Positions 26,504 through 36,373 are shown, counted from the stretch's first letter. The stretch: 64,000 bases of DNA from an uncultured Tateyamaria sp. (GCF_947503045.1 NZ_CANNCF010000001.1:248001-312000); one strand, 5' to 3'. A program made the numbers and translations. Notes: a model not told the origin generated them from the sequence alone.

Positions 26504-27595
26504 ATGGGCCCCTATATCCTGCGCAGGCTGCTCTTGGTCATTCCGACCTTGCTGGGCATCCTGCTGGTCAACTTCACCCTCACCCAATTTGTGCCCGGCG
26601 GCCCGGTCGAACAGGCCATCGCACGGGCGCAGGGCGGCGGGGACGTGTTTGGCGGCTTTGCCGGGGGCAACAATGATGCAGGCACGGACGAGCTGAACAA
26701 CGCCTCTGACAGCACCTATGTGGGTGCGCGGGGTCTGCCGCCGGAGTTCATCGCTGAGCTGGAAAAGGAGTTCGGGTTCGACAAACCCCCGGTGCAGCGG
26801 TTCCTCAATATGGTCTGGAACTATGCACGGTTTGATTTCGGCGAGAGCTATTTCCGATCTATCGGGGTCATAGACCTCGTGATCGAAAAGCTGCCCGTTT
26901 CGATCACCTTGGGTCTGTGGTCAACCCTGATTGCCTATGCGATTTCGATCCCGCTGGGCATTGCCAAGGCGGTGCGTGATGGGACGGCCTTCGATACATG
27001 GACGTCCGGTGCGATCATCGCCGCATATGCGATCCCCGGCTTCCTGTTTGCGATCCTGTTGCTGGTGCTCTTTGCGGGCGGCTCCTATTGGCAAATCTTC
27101 CCGCTCAGGGGCCTGACCTCGGACAATTTCGATGACCTGACCCTGCTGGGCAAGGTCGGCGACTATTTCTGGCACATCACCCTGCCGGTGTTGGCAGGCA
27201 CCATCGGGGCCTTTGCCACGCTGACGCTGCTGACCAAGAACAGCTTTCTGGACGAGATCAAAAAGCTTTACGTGATGACCGCCCGCGCCAAGGGCCTGTC
27301 AGAGCGCCGCGTGCTTTATGGTCACGTGTTTCGCAACGCCATGCTGATTGTTATCGCAGGCTTTCCGGCCGTGTTCATCGGCGTGTTTTTCGGCGGCTCG
27401 CTGATCATCGAAACCATCTTTTCGCTCGACGGCCTCGGCCGGCTCGGGTTCGAGGCGGCGGTGGCGCGGGACTATCCGATCGTGTTCGGCACGCTCTACA
27501 TCTTTGGGCTGATGGGGCTGCTGGTCGGCATCATTTCCGACCTCATGTATGTGCTGGTCGACCCTCGCATCGACTTTGAGCGGAGGGAAGGCTGA
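26504..27595 (+). CDS. yejB: Peptide ABC transporter permease YejB
   Basis: A 363-residue inner-membrane permease of the OppB/DppB type: [20 protein letters not shown] at the N-terminus, an extended periplasmic loop with [10 protein letters not shown], and six membrane helices. The coupling EAA-like loop is at [20 protein letters not shown]. It starts 4 bases after yejA and its TGA overlaps the yejE ATG by one base. Confidence 0.94.
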   Translation: MGPYILRRLLLVIPTLLGILLVNFTLTQFVPGGPVEQAIARAQGGGDVFGGFAGGNNDAGTDELNNASDSTYVGARGLPPEFIAELEKEFGFDKPPVQRFLNMVWNYARFDFGESYFRSIGVIDLVIEKLPVSITLGLWSTLIAYAISIPLGIAKAVRDGTAFDTWTSGAIIAAYAIPGFLFAILLLVLFAGGSYWQIFPLRGLTSDNFDDLTLLGKVGDYFWHITLPVLAGTIGAFATLTLLTKNSFLDEIKKLYVMTARAKGLSERRVLYGHVFRNAMLIVIAGFPAVFIGVFFGGSLIIETIFSLDGLGRLGFEAAVARDYPIVFGTLYIFGLMGLLVGIISDLMYVLVDPRIDFERREG

Positions 27596-28764
27596 TGGCC
27601 GTGCAAGAGGCAGAGCTGGACACGCCCGTTGTCGCGCCCCCGCGCAAGCGCCGCATGTTCCAGTTGTCGCCGCTCAACCAGCGGCGCTGGCGAAATTTCA
27701 AGAAAAACCGGCGCGCCTTCTGGTCGTTGTGGATTTTCGCGATCCTGTTTGGCGCGTCCCTGTTTGCCGAATTCCTCGCCTATGACAAACCCATCGTGGT
27801 GCGCTACCAGAACGAATTCTATTTCCCGATCTGGAACTTCTATGCCGAAACCGACTTTGGCGGCGATTTCCAGACCGAGGCCAGCTATCGCGACCCCGAG
27901 GTCGAATGCCTGATCGTGTCGGGCGGGTTGATCGATTGCTTTGACGACCCCGAGGGTGTGATCGAAGACGCTCAGGACGGTGAAGTGAATGGTGAGGCGA
28001 TCACCAAGGGTTGGACGATCTGGCCGATCATTCCCTACAGCTTTGACACCGCCGTGGATCGCCCCGGTGCGGCGCCGCTGGCCCCGAACGAGGAAAACTG
28101 GCTGGGTACAGACGGCACCAAGCGCGACGTGATGGCTCGTGTCATCCACGGATTCCGCCTGTCGGTGTTGTTCACGCTGCTGGTCACTGGCGCCTCGGCT
28201 GTGATCGGCGTGATCGCGGGCGCGGTGCAGGGCTATTTCGGGGGTCGGACGGACCTCATTTTCCAGCGGATCATCGAAATCTGGTCCTCTACGCCCAGCC
28301 TCTATGTGATCATCATCATGTTTGCCATTCTGGGACGAAGTTTCTGGCTGCTGGTGTTCCTGTTGGTGCTGTTCGGCTGGACTGGCCTTGTGGGTGTGGT
28401 GCGGGCCGAATTCCTGCGTGCGCGCAACCTCGAATATGTACGCGCCGCACGCGCCCTTGGGGTCGGCAACCTCACCATCATGTTCCGCCACATGCTGCCC
28501 AATGCGATGGTGGCGACGCTGACCATGCTGCCCTTCATCATCACGGGCACAATCTCGTCCCTGGCCGTGCTCGACTTTCTCGGCTTTGGCCTGCCGTCCT
28601 CTGCACCCAGCCTGGGCGAGCTGACCCTGCAGGCCAAACAGAACCTGCGCGCGCCATGGATCGCCTTTACCGCGTTCACAGTGTTCGCGATCATGCTCAG
28701 CCTGCTGATCTTTATCTTCGAAGGCATCCGCGATGCGTTCGATCCGCGAAAGACGTTTTCCTGA
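27595..28764 (+). CDS. yejE: Peptide ABC transporter permease YejE
   Basis: A 389-residue permease of the OppC/DppC type, with the long periplasmic insertion after the first helix (about residues 60-150) usual for YejE. LSPLNQRRWRNFKKNRRAFW precedes helix 1; DVMARVIHGFRLSVLFTLLV opens the transport domain; the coupling loop reads ARNLEYVRAARALGVGNLTI. One-base overlaps with yejB and yejF indicate translational coupling. Confidence 0.94.
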   Translation: MAVQEAELDTPVVAPPRKRRMFQLSPLNQRRWRNFKKNRRAFWSLWIFAILFGASLFAEFLAYDKPIVVRYQNEFYFPIWNFYAETDFGGDFQTEASYRDPEVECLIVSGGLIDCFDDPEGVIEDAQDGEVNGEAITKGWTIWPIIPYSFDTAVDRPGAAPLAPNEENWLGTDGTKRDVMARVIHGFRLSVLFTLLVTGASAVIGVIAGAVQGYFGGRTDLIFQRIIEIWSSTPSLYVIIIMFAILGRSFWLLVFLLVLFGWTGLVGVVRAEFLRARNLEYVRAARALGVGNLTIMFRHMLPNAMVATLTMLPFIITGTISSLAVLDFLGFGLPSSAPSLGELTLQAKQNLRAPWIAFTAFTVFAIMLSLLIFIFEGIRDAFDPRKTFS

Positions 28765-30341
28765 TGGCATTGCTTCAAGTCAAGAACCTGAACGTCGGCT
28801 TTCGCCAGGACGGAAAGCTGACGCAAGCGGTGCGCGGCGTGTCTTTTTCCGTGGACCGCGGCGAAACGGTTGCCCTTGTGGGGGAATCCGGGTCGGGCAA
28901 GTCTGTTTCGGCGCTGTCGACCGTGTCCCTGTTGGGCGACAGTGCGGAAGTCTCAGGCTCGGTCACCTATGACGGGCAAGAGATGATCGGTGCCAGCGAG
29001 AGTCTGCTGCGCAAGGTGCGCGGCAACGACATCTCGTTTATCTTTCAAGAGCCGATGACCTCGCTCAACCCGCTGCACACCATTGAAAAGCAACTGGGCG
29101 AAAGCCTGGCGCTGCATCAGGGGATCGCCGGGTCTACGGCCCGTGCCCGCATTCTGGAACTGCTCGACAAGGTTGGAATCCGCGACGCCGAAAGCCGCCT
29201 TGGCGCCTATCCCCACCAACTCTCAGGCGGGCAACGCCAGCGGGTTATGATCGCTATGGCGCTGGCCAACCAGCCCGACGTTCTGATCGCGGATGAGCCG
29301 ACGACGGCGCTCGATGTGACCATTCAGGCGCAGATCCTCGACCTGTTGGCCGGGTTGAAACAGACCGAGCGGATGGGTCTTTTGTTCATCACCCACGACC
29401 TTGGTATCGTGCGCCGCATCGCCGACCGGGTCTGCGTGATGCAGAACGGCGAGATCGTGGAAACCGGCCCCACGGCCGAGATTTTCGCCAACCCGCAACA
29501 CCCCTACACCCAAAAGCTGCTGGGCGCGGAACCTACGGGTCAACCCGCCCCTGTGCCCGCCGATGCGCCGCTGATTGCTGAAACGCAAAACCTGAAGGTC
29601 TGGTTTCCGATCACCGCAGGCCTGCTGCGCCGCACCGTGGGCCATGTGAAGGCCGTCAACGATGCCACCCTTCAGATCCATGCCGGAGAGACAGTTGGAA
29701 TTGTCGGCGAAAGCGGGTCGGGCAAGACCACACTGGCGCTGGCCATCATGCGCCTGATCTCTTCTGAGGGCGGCATCGTCTATATGGGGCAGGACATTCG
29801 CGGCTGGAAAGTGCGCGAGCTGCGCCGCCTGCGCAAAGACATGCAGATCGTGTTTCAGGATCCCTACGGCTCGCTGTCGCCGCGGATGACGGCCGCGCAG
29901 ATTATTTCCGAAGGGTTGGCAATCCACGGCGTCGAAGACGGGCGGGACACCCGCACCGTTGTCGCCGAGATCATGGCCGAGGTTGGCCTCGATCCGTTGT
30001 CGATGGACCGCTATCCGCATGAATTCTCGGGCGGGCAGCGCCAGCGCATCGCCATCGCGCGCGCCATGGTGCTGCGCCCCAAACTGGTGGTGCTGGATGA
30101 ACCGACCTCTGCGCTGGATATGACGGTGCAGGTGCAGATCGTTGAGTTGTTGCGCGGCTTGCAGCAGAAATACGGATTGGCCTTCCTGTTCATCAGCCAC
30201 GATCTCAAGGTCGTGCGTGCCATGTCGCACAAGGTGCTGGTGATGAAACAGGGGGACGTTGTCGAACAGGGCACAGCGGACGATCTGTTCGAACGTCCGC
30301 AGTCGGATTACACCCGCACGCTGTTGCAGGCGACGCACTAA
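28764..30341 (+). CDS. yejF: Peptide ABC transporter ATP-binding protein YejF, two ABC domains
   Basis: A 525-residue protein with both nucleotide-binding domains in one chain. The first has [13 protein letters not shown] (Walker A), [16 protein letters not shown] and [13 protein letters not shown]; the second has [29 protein letters not shown] and [12 protein letters not shown]. Each ends in the peptide-transporter tail (PYTQKLL, YTRTLLQ). It powers YejBE at the cytoplasmic face. A small CAGGGC/GCCCTG hairpin lies just after the stop. Confidence 0.95.
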   Translation: MALLQVKNLNVGFRQDGKLTQAVRGVSFSVDRGETVALVGESGSGKSVSALSTVSLLGDSAEVSGSVTYDGQEMIGASESLLRKVRGNDISFIFQEPMTSLNPLHTIEKQLGESLALHQGIAGSTARARILELLDKVGIRDAESRLGAYPHQLSGGQRQRVMIAMALANQPDVLIADEPTTALDVTIQAQILDLLAGLKQTERMGLLFITHDLGIVRRIADRVCVMQNGEIVETGPTAEIFANPQHPYTQKLLGAEPTGQPAPVPADAPLIAETQNLKVWFPITAGLLRRTVGHVKAVNDATLQIHAGETVGIVGESGSGKTTLALAIMRLISSEGGIVYMGQDIRGWKVRELRRLRKDMQIVFQDPYGSLSPRMTAAQIISEGLAIHGVEDGRDTRTVVAEIMAEVGLDPLSMDRYPHEFSGGQRQRIAIARAMVLRPKLVVLDEPTSALDMTVQVQIVELLRGLQQKYGLAFLFISHDLKVVRAMSHKVLVMKQGDVVEQGTADDLFERPQSDYTRTLLQATH

Positions 30342-30383
30342 GGGCAGCGGTCAGGGCATTCAACAACGCCCTGCCCACCGTTC

Positions 30384-30620
30384 CTATGGGGCCAACAGTC
30401 CGATCAGCATCGCGGCGGCGGCGACGATATGGATCAGCATGATGGCCCGGTCGTTCCAGTGTAGGCCCACGATGAACCACCCCATCAGCCCGATTGTGAA
30501 AAAGTACAGGTTGAGAGGGTGCGCGCCCATTGCCGTGGCGCCATAGCCAAGGATCTGTGCGATGGACGCGCCCCATTTGATCGTATCCGTCCCGAACGGC
30601 AGACGTCGCGCGCGGATCAC
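30384..30620 (-). CDS. Small two-helix membrane protein, function unknown
   Basis: A 78-residue protein from a GTG start at 30620: IKWGASIAQILGYGATAMGA, NLYFFTIGLMGWFIVGL and AIMLIHIVAAAAMLIGLL are hydrophobic, two to three helices. The GTG overlaps the TGA of the upstream small ORF as GTGA, suggesting coupled translation. The first ATG (30665) would overlap that ORF by 49 bases. I do not recognise a characterised family. Confidence 0.6.
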   Translation of the reverse strand: MIRARRLPFGTDTIKWGASIAQILGYGATAMGAHPLNLYFFTIGLMGWFIVGLHWNDRAIMLIHIVAAAAMLIGLLAP

Positions 30621-30751
30621 AGCCGTTCCAGATTGATGCAGACGGTCTGGCGTGGCTGCCACCACTTGCGCTTGCGGCCATCGTCAACGCGGGTGCAGCG
30701 AGTCTCGTTCCGGCTCGCCGTCATGAAAGTATGAGCATAGATGTTCAGCAT
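30617..30751 (-). CDS. Possible 44-residue basic miniprotein
   Basis: An ATG at 30751 with AGGTG 4 bases upstream opens a 44-residue frame beginning MLNIYAHTFMTASRNETRC and containing DDGRKRKWWQPRQTVCINLE. It is Arg/Lys-rich with two Cys and paired Trp. It ends in TGA overlapping the GTG start of the membrane protein. It lies upstream of, and divergent from, the LysR gene at 30855. The ribosome site and coupling argue that it is real; there is no family evidence. Confidence 0.45.
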   Translation of the reverse strand: MLNIYAHTFMTASRNETRCTRVDDGRKRKWWQPRQTVCINLERL

Positions 30752-30854
30752 GGTACACCTCTTGGGGTTGTCGTCTATTGGTGCATTCAATATTGATCGT
30801 TAGCCGGTTTCATGCGAGTCAAAGAGAATACTGTTATGTAAGTTGAGATGACAT

Positions 30855-31730
30855 ATGGAATGGCGCGAACTTCCCCCGCTTGCCGCATTGCGGGCCTTTG
30901 CGGCCTATGTGGACACCGGCAGCGTGGTGGCTGCGGGCGATGCGTTGTCGGTCAGCCATGCGGCGGTCAGCCAGCAGTTGCGCGCGCTGGAAACCTATCT
31001 GGGGGTCAGCCTGTTGGATCGGTCCGGGCGTGCGTTGCGGTTGACCAGCGATGGTGAAATCCTCGCGCAGGGCTGCGCAGATGGTTTTGGCCAGATCGCC
31101 CGCGCCATTGCTCTGGTCAGCGGTGCCGAGGCCTCGCGCCCGCTACATATCTCGCCCACGCCCAGCTTTGCCGCTGCATGGCTGATGCCGCGCCTGCCGG
31201 AATTCCGCGCCGCACATCCGGGTCTGAACATGGTGCTCGACCCGACGCCGGAACTGGTCACACTGGACCCCGGCGGCGTCGATCTGTCGATCCGTTATGG
31301 CGACGGTGATTGGCCGGGTCTCGACAGTGAGTTGCTGCTGGAAAGTGCGATGGTCGTCGTGGCCGCGCAGTCGCTGGTTGACGGGCTGGACACGTCCGAT
31401 CCGGGCAACCTCAGCACTTTACCCTGGCTCGAAGAGGTGGGCACCACGGAAAGCACGCGCTGGCTGGATGCGCGCGGCGTGGCGCGGGGTATGCGCGGCA
31501 CGCTCATGCAGGTGCCTGGCAACCTGCTGCTGGACGGCGCGCGAGACGGGCAGGGGGTGGCGGTGACCGTGCGCCATTTCGTCGAGGCGGACATCCAGTC
31601 GGGTCGTCTTTGCATCCTGCACGAAGATGCGACAGCCGGCATCGGATATCACCTTGTGACGCGTCCGGGTATTCAGCGCCCGCCGCTCAAAGCGTTCCTG
31701 CGCTGGATCCGAAAAGCGGCACAGGTCTGA
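30855..31730 (+). CDS. LysR-family regulator (GcvA-like)
   Basis: A 291-residue regulator. Winged helix at LPPLAALRAFAAYVDTGSVV and ALSVSHAAVSQQLRALETYL, then LLDRSGRALRLTSDGEIL; the effector lobe includes FAAAWLMPRLPEFRAAHPGL and DLSIRYGDGDWPGLDSELLL, a pattern common in GcvA-type members. The ribosome site before ATG 30855 is weak. It is divergent from the two small ORFs at 30384-30751, the obvious candidate targets. The effector is unknown. Confidence 0.9.
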   Translation: MEWRELPPLAALRAFAAYVDTGSVVAAGDALSVSHAAVSQQLRALETYLGVSLLDRSGRALRLTSDGEILAQGCADGFGQIARAIALVSGAEASRPLHISPTPSFAAAWLMPRLPEFRAAHPGLNMVLDPTPELVTLDPGGVDLSIRYGDGDWPGLDSELLLESAMVVVAAQSLVDGLDTSDPGNLSTLPWLEEVGTTESTRWLDARGVARGMRGTLMQVPGNLLLDGARDGQGVAVTVRHFVEADIQSGRLCILHEDATAGIGYHLVTRPGIQRPPLKAFLRWIRKAAQV

Positions 31731-31827
31731 GCCGCAACGTCCCTTCGACAGCGCCACAAGTTCGTGCTATGCTAGAGAAATTGATACGACCCATTTTTTA
31801 GATACCATTTCAGAAGGAACACACATT

Positions 31828-32268
31828 ATGCCCGATCTTATTCCGGCTGCTGCCAAGAAAAAGATGGAAGGCGCTTGCAAGAAGGTTGCCAAAAAGGTCG
31901 GCAAGGCCGTCAAACCCATCGACGACAAGGGCAAGCTTGAAAAGGCCATCAATGAGAAGTGCAAGAAAGAGATCAAGTCGCTCGACAAGACGGTGGTGAA
32001 GTTCTTTGTCGAGCAGTTGAAAAAGGAACTGGCCAAGAAAAACAAGAAGATTGACGGTGAAGGCGTTGTGCCCAAGATCGACAAGAAATGGGTGCCCAAA
32101 CCGCCCGGGTCGGGTGTGCCATCCCTCACCATCCCGATCACCGAACTGGTGCTGGATCAGCAGAACGACGTGAAGGGCAAATTCTCGATCAAGGTCTGGG
32201 CCGACCCGCGCGCCTTTGAAAAGAAGGACAAGGGGGTGATGGTTAATTTCACCCTTGTGAACTGGTAG
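31828..32268 (+). CDS. Lysine-rich hypothetical protein
   Basis: A 146-residue soluble protein with 34 lysines (23 percent) and no signal peptide or membrane segment. The first 80 residues are Lys/Ala/Val-rich amphipathic helix (KKVAKKVGKAVKPIDDKGKL), and the rest is a small strand-rich domain (LTIPITELVLDQQNDVKGKF, VMVNFTLVNW) after a Pro/Gly hinge. AAGGA lies upstream of the ATG. It stands alone, convergent with the carboxypeptidase gene. I do not recognise it; nucleic-acid or membrane binding by the basic part is possible but not shown. Confidence 0.75.
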   Translation: MPDLIPAAAKKKMEGACKKVAKKVGKAVKPIDDKGKLEKAINEKCKKEIKSLDKTVVKFFVEQLKKELAKKNKKIDGEGVVPKIDKKWVPKPPGSGVPSLTIPITELVLDQQNDVKGKFSIKVWADPRAFEKKDKGVMVNFTLVNW

Positions 32269-32272
32269 AGCG

Positions 32273-32295
32273 TCGGGCCGTTCAGGACGGCCCGA
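32273..32295. terminator. Hairpin spanning the carboxypeptidase stop codon
   Basis: TCGGGCCGT and ACGGCCCGA pair perfectly around TCAGG; the - strand stop codon (32282-32284) lies in the loop. No T-tract on either strand. It may act as a weak terminator for the convergent pair. Confidence 0.45.
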
Positions 32296-33730
32296 TCATA
32301 AAGCAGGTCACATTGCGCGCCTGAAGCCGACGGCAGGCAAGGTCCGCGCCGTCCCGCGTCATGCCCATGAAATTGGCGTCAAACCCGGTGGGTCGCCGCA
32401 CGACTTTGCGCAGGGACCCGTCCAGCGTCGACATCTCGGCCAGCGCCGTTTTGAGCAGAACCTTCTCCGCCTTGTAGCGGCTGGTATAGCGGCCGATGTT
32501 CACGCCCCAGTGGCGCCCGCCCGAGGTGGACACACGGGTGACGACCTCGGGTTCGAGGCTGGCAAGGACAACGTCCTTGGGCCGTGCGGCAGGGCGTTTG
32601 ACCGGGGGCACGACATTGCCTGCCTGCGTCGCCGTTGCGACGACATCTGCAACCGTGGTGGTTTGGGCCGCCTCAAGTGCGGTCTGGATATCATCAGGCA
32701 GAACGCTTGAGGCCGCAGGCGCGGCCGCCACAAGCACGGGTGCCTCTGCACCAGGCCGCATCTTGGGCCGGGCCGAGGTTTTTACCGCTCCGCTCAGGCG
32801 GATGATCTTGCCCGCAGCGCGCGGGCCGGTTTTGCTGCCCGCCACCACGATCGGTTCATCCCCCGGCACATAGGCTGGTTTGTTGGGACGACGCAGAGGT
32901 GCGCGGCTGGGTGCGCGACGAAAGCCGAGGTCAAGCAATTCGGCGACCTTGGCGTTGCGGTTGGCGGTCGATGTGCCGCCAAAGACGGTTGCGATGATGC
33001 GCTCCTGGCCCCGCTCGGCGGACGAGACGAGGTTGAAGCCTGCGGCCCGCGTATAGCCCGTCTTGATCCCGTCAGCGCCCTTATAAGCGCCGAGAAAGCG
33101 GCGGTTGGTGTTGGCCACTTCGCGCATGCCTGCATCGGTCGAGATGCGCGAGAACAGGTTATAATATTGCGGGAAATCATAGATCATGTGCCGCCCCATG
33201 GTGGACATGTCGCGGGCAGTGGACAAATGCCCGCTTTCGGTCAGGCCGTGGGCGTTCTTGAATGTTGTGCGGGTCATGCCCAGCGACGCCGCCGTTCGGT
33301 TCATGCGTCGCGCAAAGGCGGCCTCTGAGCCGGAGATCGCTTCGCCGATGGCCGTTGCCGCATCATTGGCTGACTTAACGGCCGCAGCGCGCACCAGAAA
33401 GCGCAGCTTGATCTTTTGCCCCTTGCGAAGGCCCAGCTTCGAAGGCGGTTCGGCGGCGGCATTGCCCGAGATGGTCACCACCGTGTCCATGCTGATCTCG
33501 CCGCGCTCGACCGCCTGAAACGCGACATAGAGCGTCATCATCTTGGTCAGCGATGCGGGATGCAGCCGGGTGTCGGCGTTGCGCGAGTGCAAAACCTCGC
33601 CGGTGCGCGCATCCATCACGAATGCGGCGTAGGGGGCGGCAAGCGCAGACAGTGGCGCAATGACCAACATCCAGAATGCCAATAATACGAATAGCCCGAA
33701 ACGGGCCGGCGTTATGTGCCGAACCTTCAC
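32282..33730 (-). CDS. D-alanyl-D-alanine carboxypeptidase with SPOR domain
   Basis: A 482-residue penicillin-binding protein of the S11 family that trims stem peptides in peptidoglycan. After a signal sequence (FGLFVLLAFWMLVIAPLSALA) come the three active-site motifs: S60-L-T-K63, S120-A-N122 and K223-T-G. A Pro/Ala-rich linker (residues about 290-400) leads to a C-terminal SPOR domain (HWGVNIGRYTSRYKAEKVLL, ending CRRLQARNVTCFMIGPS) that in other proteins binds denuded glycan at the septum. So it is probably a periplasmic enzyme recruited to division sites. The 200 bases upstream (33731-33930) show no gene. Confidence 0.93.
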   Translation of the reverse strand: MKVRHITPARFGLFVLLAFWMLVIAPLSALAAPYAAFVMDARTGEVLHSRNADTRLHPASLTKMMTLYVAFQAVERGEISMDTVVTISGNAAAEPPSKLGLRKGQKIKLRFLVRAAAVKSANDAATAIGEAISGSEAAFARRMNRTAASLGMTRTTFKNAHGLTESGHLSTARDMSTMGRHMIYDFPQYYNLFSRISTDAGMREVANTNRRFLGAYKGADGIKTGYTRAAGFNLVSSAERGQERIIATVFGGTSTANRNAKVAELLDLGFRRAPSRAPLRRPNKPAYVPGDEPIVVAGSKTGPRAAGKIIRLSGAVKTSARPKMRPGAEAPVLVAAAPAASSVLPDDIQTALEAAQTTTVADVVATATQAGNVVPPVKRPAARPKDVVLASLEPEVVTRVSTSGGRHWGVNIGRYTSRYKAEKVLLKTALAEMSTLDGSLRKVVRRPTGFDANFMGMTRDGADLACRRLQARNVTCFMIGPS

Positions 33731-33930
33731 GATGAACCTGCCTATGTCTGCCTCTGGCCGCCGATTATTCGACTGACCTTTTTATTGTTGCCGACACGCT
33801 AACATGGTTCGGATTTTCGATAAAGTGTTGATGCTGTTAACGATTTGATTTTTCTGCGCTGCCAATTCCCACATGTGGGGGCGTGGCTCAGTTGACCCCC
33901 AAGACAGGCGATTGTGGCAGGAATGTGGCA

Positions 33931-34257
33931 TCACGGTTCGTGGCGATTGGTCACGTATGTCTCGCTGCTGAAGTGCAGGTTCAGGGAAAAGAAACAGGCC
34001 ACCGGGATCATCGCCTTGATCGCCACCTCCAGATCGTCGGTGAGGGCGCGCATGAAGGCCGCATCGCGGTGCGACTTGCGCAACAGGGAGATGTCGGCAA
34101 GGAGGTGAGAGTGATGGAACTCTGCCGCCGGATAGGCCCGCCCCTTGCATTCACCGGACCCTGCGTCGCGGGTCTGAATGATCGCCTCGATCCGCGCCAG
34201 AACGGCCGGTGCATCAATTCCAAGATCGGCGGAAAATTTCAGTTCGGCATGGGGCAT
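33931..34257 (-). CDS. 5-carboxymethyl-2-hydroxymuconate isomerase family protein (HpaF-like)
   Basis: A 108-residue member of the CHMI branch of the tautomerase superfamily, which use an N-terminal proline as base; here Pro follows the initiator Met ([12 protein letters not shown]). The C-terminal HFSSETYVTNRHEP region is present. CHMI normally acts in homoprotocatechuate breakdown, but no other gene of that route is in the window. Its ATG overlaps the TAA of the HAD gene by one base, so the two are co-translated. Its real substrate here is uncertain. Confidence 0.8.
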   Translation of the reverse strand: MPHAELKFSADLGIDAPAVLARIEAIIQTRDAGSGECKGRAYPAAEFHHSHLLADISLLRKSHRDAAFMRALTDDLEVAIKAMIPVACFFSLNLHFSSETYVTNRHEP

Positions 34258-34955
34258 TATCGGACCTCGTTCAGAAAATCAGGCAGCGCACCAAGGTCGC
34301 TGAGTTCGGCATAGCGTGGATGGCCTTCGGGGGCTTCGGCGGATTCGAATCCCCATTCCAGATCATGGGGCACATAGACGCCGAATCCACCGGCATCGAT
34401 CATCGGGCGCACATCCGATTTCATGGAATTGCCGATCATCATACCCACTGACGCCCCACCGAAGGGCGCGAATATGCGTGTGTAAACATGGGCTTGCTTG
34501 TCCGACACGATCTCGACCCCGTCAAACATTTCGCCAAGGCCGGACTGGGCCAGCTTGCGTTCCTGATGCAGCAAGTCGCCTTTGGTGATCAGCAGCACAG
34601 GCCCGCGAGATTTGGCGGCGGCCACGGCCTCGGCGGCGTGAGGCAGCAGATCGATGGGATGTTGCAGCATGTCCTGCCCCGCTGCGATCAGATCAGCGAT
34701 GACGTGGCCGGGCACGCGCCGGTCCGTCACGTCCAGCGCAGTTTCGATCATCGACAATACGAAGCCTTTGATCCCAAAGCCATAATGTCCAAGGTTGCGT
34801 CGCTCTGCGGCCATCAGGGCTGCGTCCAGATCAGGGGCATCGGTGTGCGGGGCCAGCAGCTCGGCGAACCGTTCCTGGGTCAGCTTGAAAAACCGTTCGT
34901 TGTGCCAAAGTGTGTCGTCCGCATCAAAGCCAATGCACTCGATTGTGTCGGACAT
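34257..34955 (-). CDS. HAD-family hydrolase
   Basis: A 232-residue phosphatase-type protein. Motif I is [14 protein letters not shown], with the nucleophile Asp and the general acid two residues later; motif II is [12 protein letters not shown]; motif III/IV are [11 protein letters not shown] and [18 protein letters not shown]. The helical cap lies between residues 20 and 95. ATG 34955 is used; the open frame starts at TTG 34961. It forms a two-gene unit with the CHMI-like gene and is divergent from clpS. Substrate unknown. Confidence 0.88.
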   Translation of the reverse strand: MSDTIECIGFDADDTLWHNERFFKLTQERFAELLAPHTDAPDLDAALMAAERRNLGHYGFGIKGFVLSMIETALDVTDRRVPGHVIADLIAAGQDMLQHPIDLLPHAAEAVAAAKSRGPVLLITKGDLLHQERKLAQSGLGEMFDGVEIVSDKQAHVYTRIFAPFGGASVGMMIGNSMKSDVRPMIDAGGFGVYVPHDLEWGFESAEAPEGHPRYAELSDLGALPDFLNEVR

Positions 34956-35045
34956 ATCCAAAGGCCCTCTTTTCTAACGCCCCATCTGCGTTATATAGAC
35001 CACCCACAGCACCACCACAGGATTCTAGGATTGATGAGGACGCAG

Positions 35046-35387
35046 ATGCATCCAGATGTGCATATGATGGCGGGTCCACAGGACGATGACAGCGATACCG
35101 TTGTCATCACCGACGTCAAACCCAAGACCAAGCGCCCGCCGCTCTACAAGGTGCTGCTGCTGAATGACGACTACACGCCGATGGAATTTGTCGTCCATGT
35201 GCTGGAACGGTTCTTTGGCCTCAACCACGCCCAGGCGTTCGAGATCATGCTGACCGTCCACAAAAAGGGGCTGGCCGTGGTTGGCGTGTTCAGTCACGAG
35301 ATTGCCGAGACCAAGGTGGCCCAAGTCATGGACTACGCCCGGCGCCACCAGCACCCCCTGCAATGCACCATGGAAAAAGAAGAGTAA
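35046..35387 (+). CDS. clpS: ATP-dependent Clp protease adaptor ClpS
   Basis: A 113-residue adaptor that delivers N-degron substrates to ClpAP. The core is [20 protein letters not shown], which holds the N-end residue pocket, then [20 protein letters not shown] and [20 protein letters not shown]. The acidic N-terminus ([10 protein letters not shown]) is the usual flexible arm. Starts at 35034, 35046 and 35067 are all in frame; 35046 has GAGGA 5 bases upstream. The next gene starts directly after the stop. Confidence 0.95.
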   Translation: MHPDVHMMAGPQDDDSDTVVITDVKPKTKRPPLYKVLLLNDDYTPMEFVVHVLERFFGLNHAQAFEIMLTVHKKGLAVVGVFSHEIAETKVAQVMDYARRHQHPLQCTMEKEE

Positions 35388-36371
35388 GTGATCACTGATC
35401 GCCTGCCTCTTGCGCTCGAAGCGGTAACGCTGCCGGGCGACGGCCCCGTGGCCGTGTTGCACCCGGCTGTTGGGGTGGACCTGTCTGCCCTGCCGCAGGA
35501 CCGTGTGCTGGTCGTCTCGCCCATGGCCACGGTCTGTGCCGGCTTTGCCGCGCGGGGGTACGATGTGCGCGCCGATATGCCCGACGATGTGCGCTTTGCC
35601 GCCAGCATCGTGTGCCTGACCCGTGCCCGGGCCGAGGCGCAGGCGCTGATCGCTGCGGCCATGGCCCGTACAGATGGGTTGGTGATCGTGGACGGTCAAA
35701 AGACCGATGGCGCGGATTCGATGCTGAAGGCACTGCGCAAACGGGTCGAGATCAGCGCGCCGATCTCCAAGGCCCATGGCAAGATCTACTGGACTCAAGG
35801 CGGTGCGGATTTCACCGACTGGGCCCGTGGGCCCGAGTTGCATCCCGGCGGGTTCTGGACAGCACCGGGTGTGTTTTCCGCCGATGCGGTCGATCCGGCT
35901 TCGGAAATGCTGGCGCAGGCCTTGCCCGATGTCATGGCGGGCACCGTCGCCGATCTGGGCGCGGGTTGGGGGTACCTGTCGGCCCACATCCTGACCCGCG
36001 ACGTCAAGGCGGTGCATCTGGTCGAGGTCCATGACATGGCCCTGCAATGCGCACGTCACAACGTGACCGACCCGCGCGCGCAGTTTCACTGGGCGGATGC
36101 GACCACCTGGACCCCGCCAGAACAGGTCGATGCAGTGGTGATGAACCCGCCTTTTCACGCCGGCCGCACGGCGGACCCATCGCTGGGCCGCGCCTTTATC
36201 GCCGCAGCAGCGCGGGTGCTGAAACCGCATGGCGCGCTGTGGATGGTGGCCAACCGGCACCTTCCGTACGAGGCAGCACTGGCCAAGGCATTCACCAAAA
36301 CTGTTGATCTGGACGGCGATGCGCGGTTCAAACTGGTGCGGGCCGAACGACCCAAACGGAAACGGGGATAG
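35388..36371 (+). CDS. RsmC-like class I methyltransferase
   Basis: A 327-residue protein with two tandem methyltransferase-like domains as in rRNA guanine-N2 methyltransferase RsmC. The first is degenerate; the second has VADLGAGWGYLSAHIL (SAM motif I), VHLVEVHDMALQCARHNV and the catalytic NPPFHAGR. RsmC methylates G1207 of 16S rRNA in E. coli. Translation starts at GTG 35388, immediately after the clpS TAA, and the SDR gene begins 3 bases after its stop, so clpS, this gene and the SDR form one unit. Confidence 0.88.
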   Translation: MITDRLPLALEAVTLPGDGPVAVLHPAVGVDLSALPQDRVLVVSPMATVCAGFAARGYDVRADMPDDVRFAASIVCLTRARAEAQALIAAAMARTDGLVIVDGQKTDGADSMLKALRKRVEISAPISKAHGKIYWTQGGADFTDWARGPELHPGGFWTAPGVFSADAVDPASEMLAQALPDVMAGTVADLGAGWGYLSAHILTRDVKAVHLVEVHDMALQCARHNVTDPRAQFHWADATTWTPPEQVDAVVMNPPFHAGRTADPSLGRAFIAAAARVLKPHGALWMVANRHLPYEAALAKAFTKTVDLDGDARFKLVRAERPKRKRG

Positions 36372-36373
36372 CA

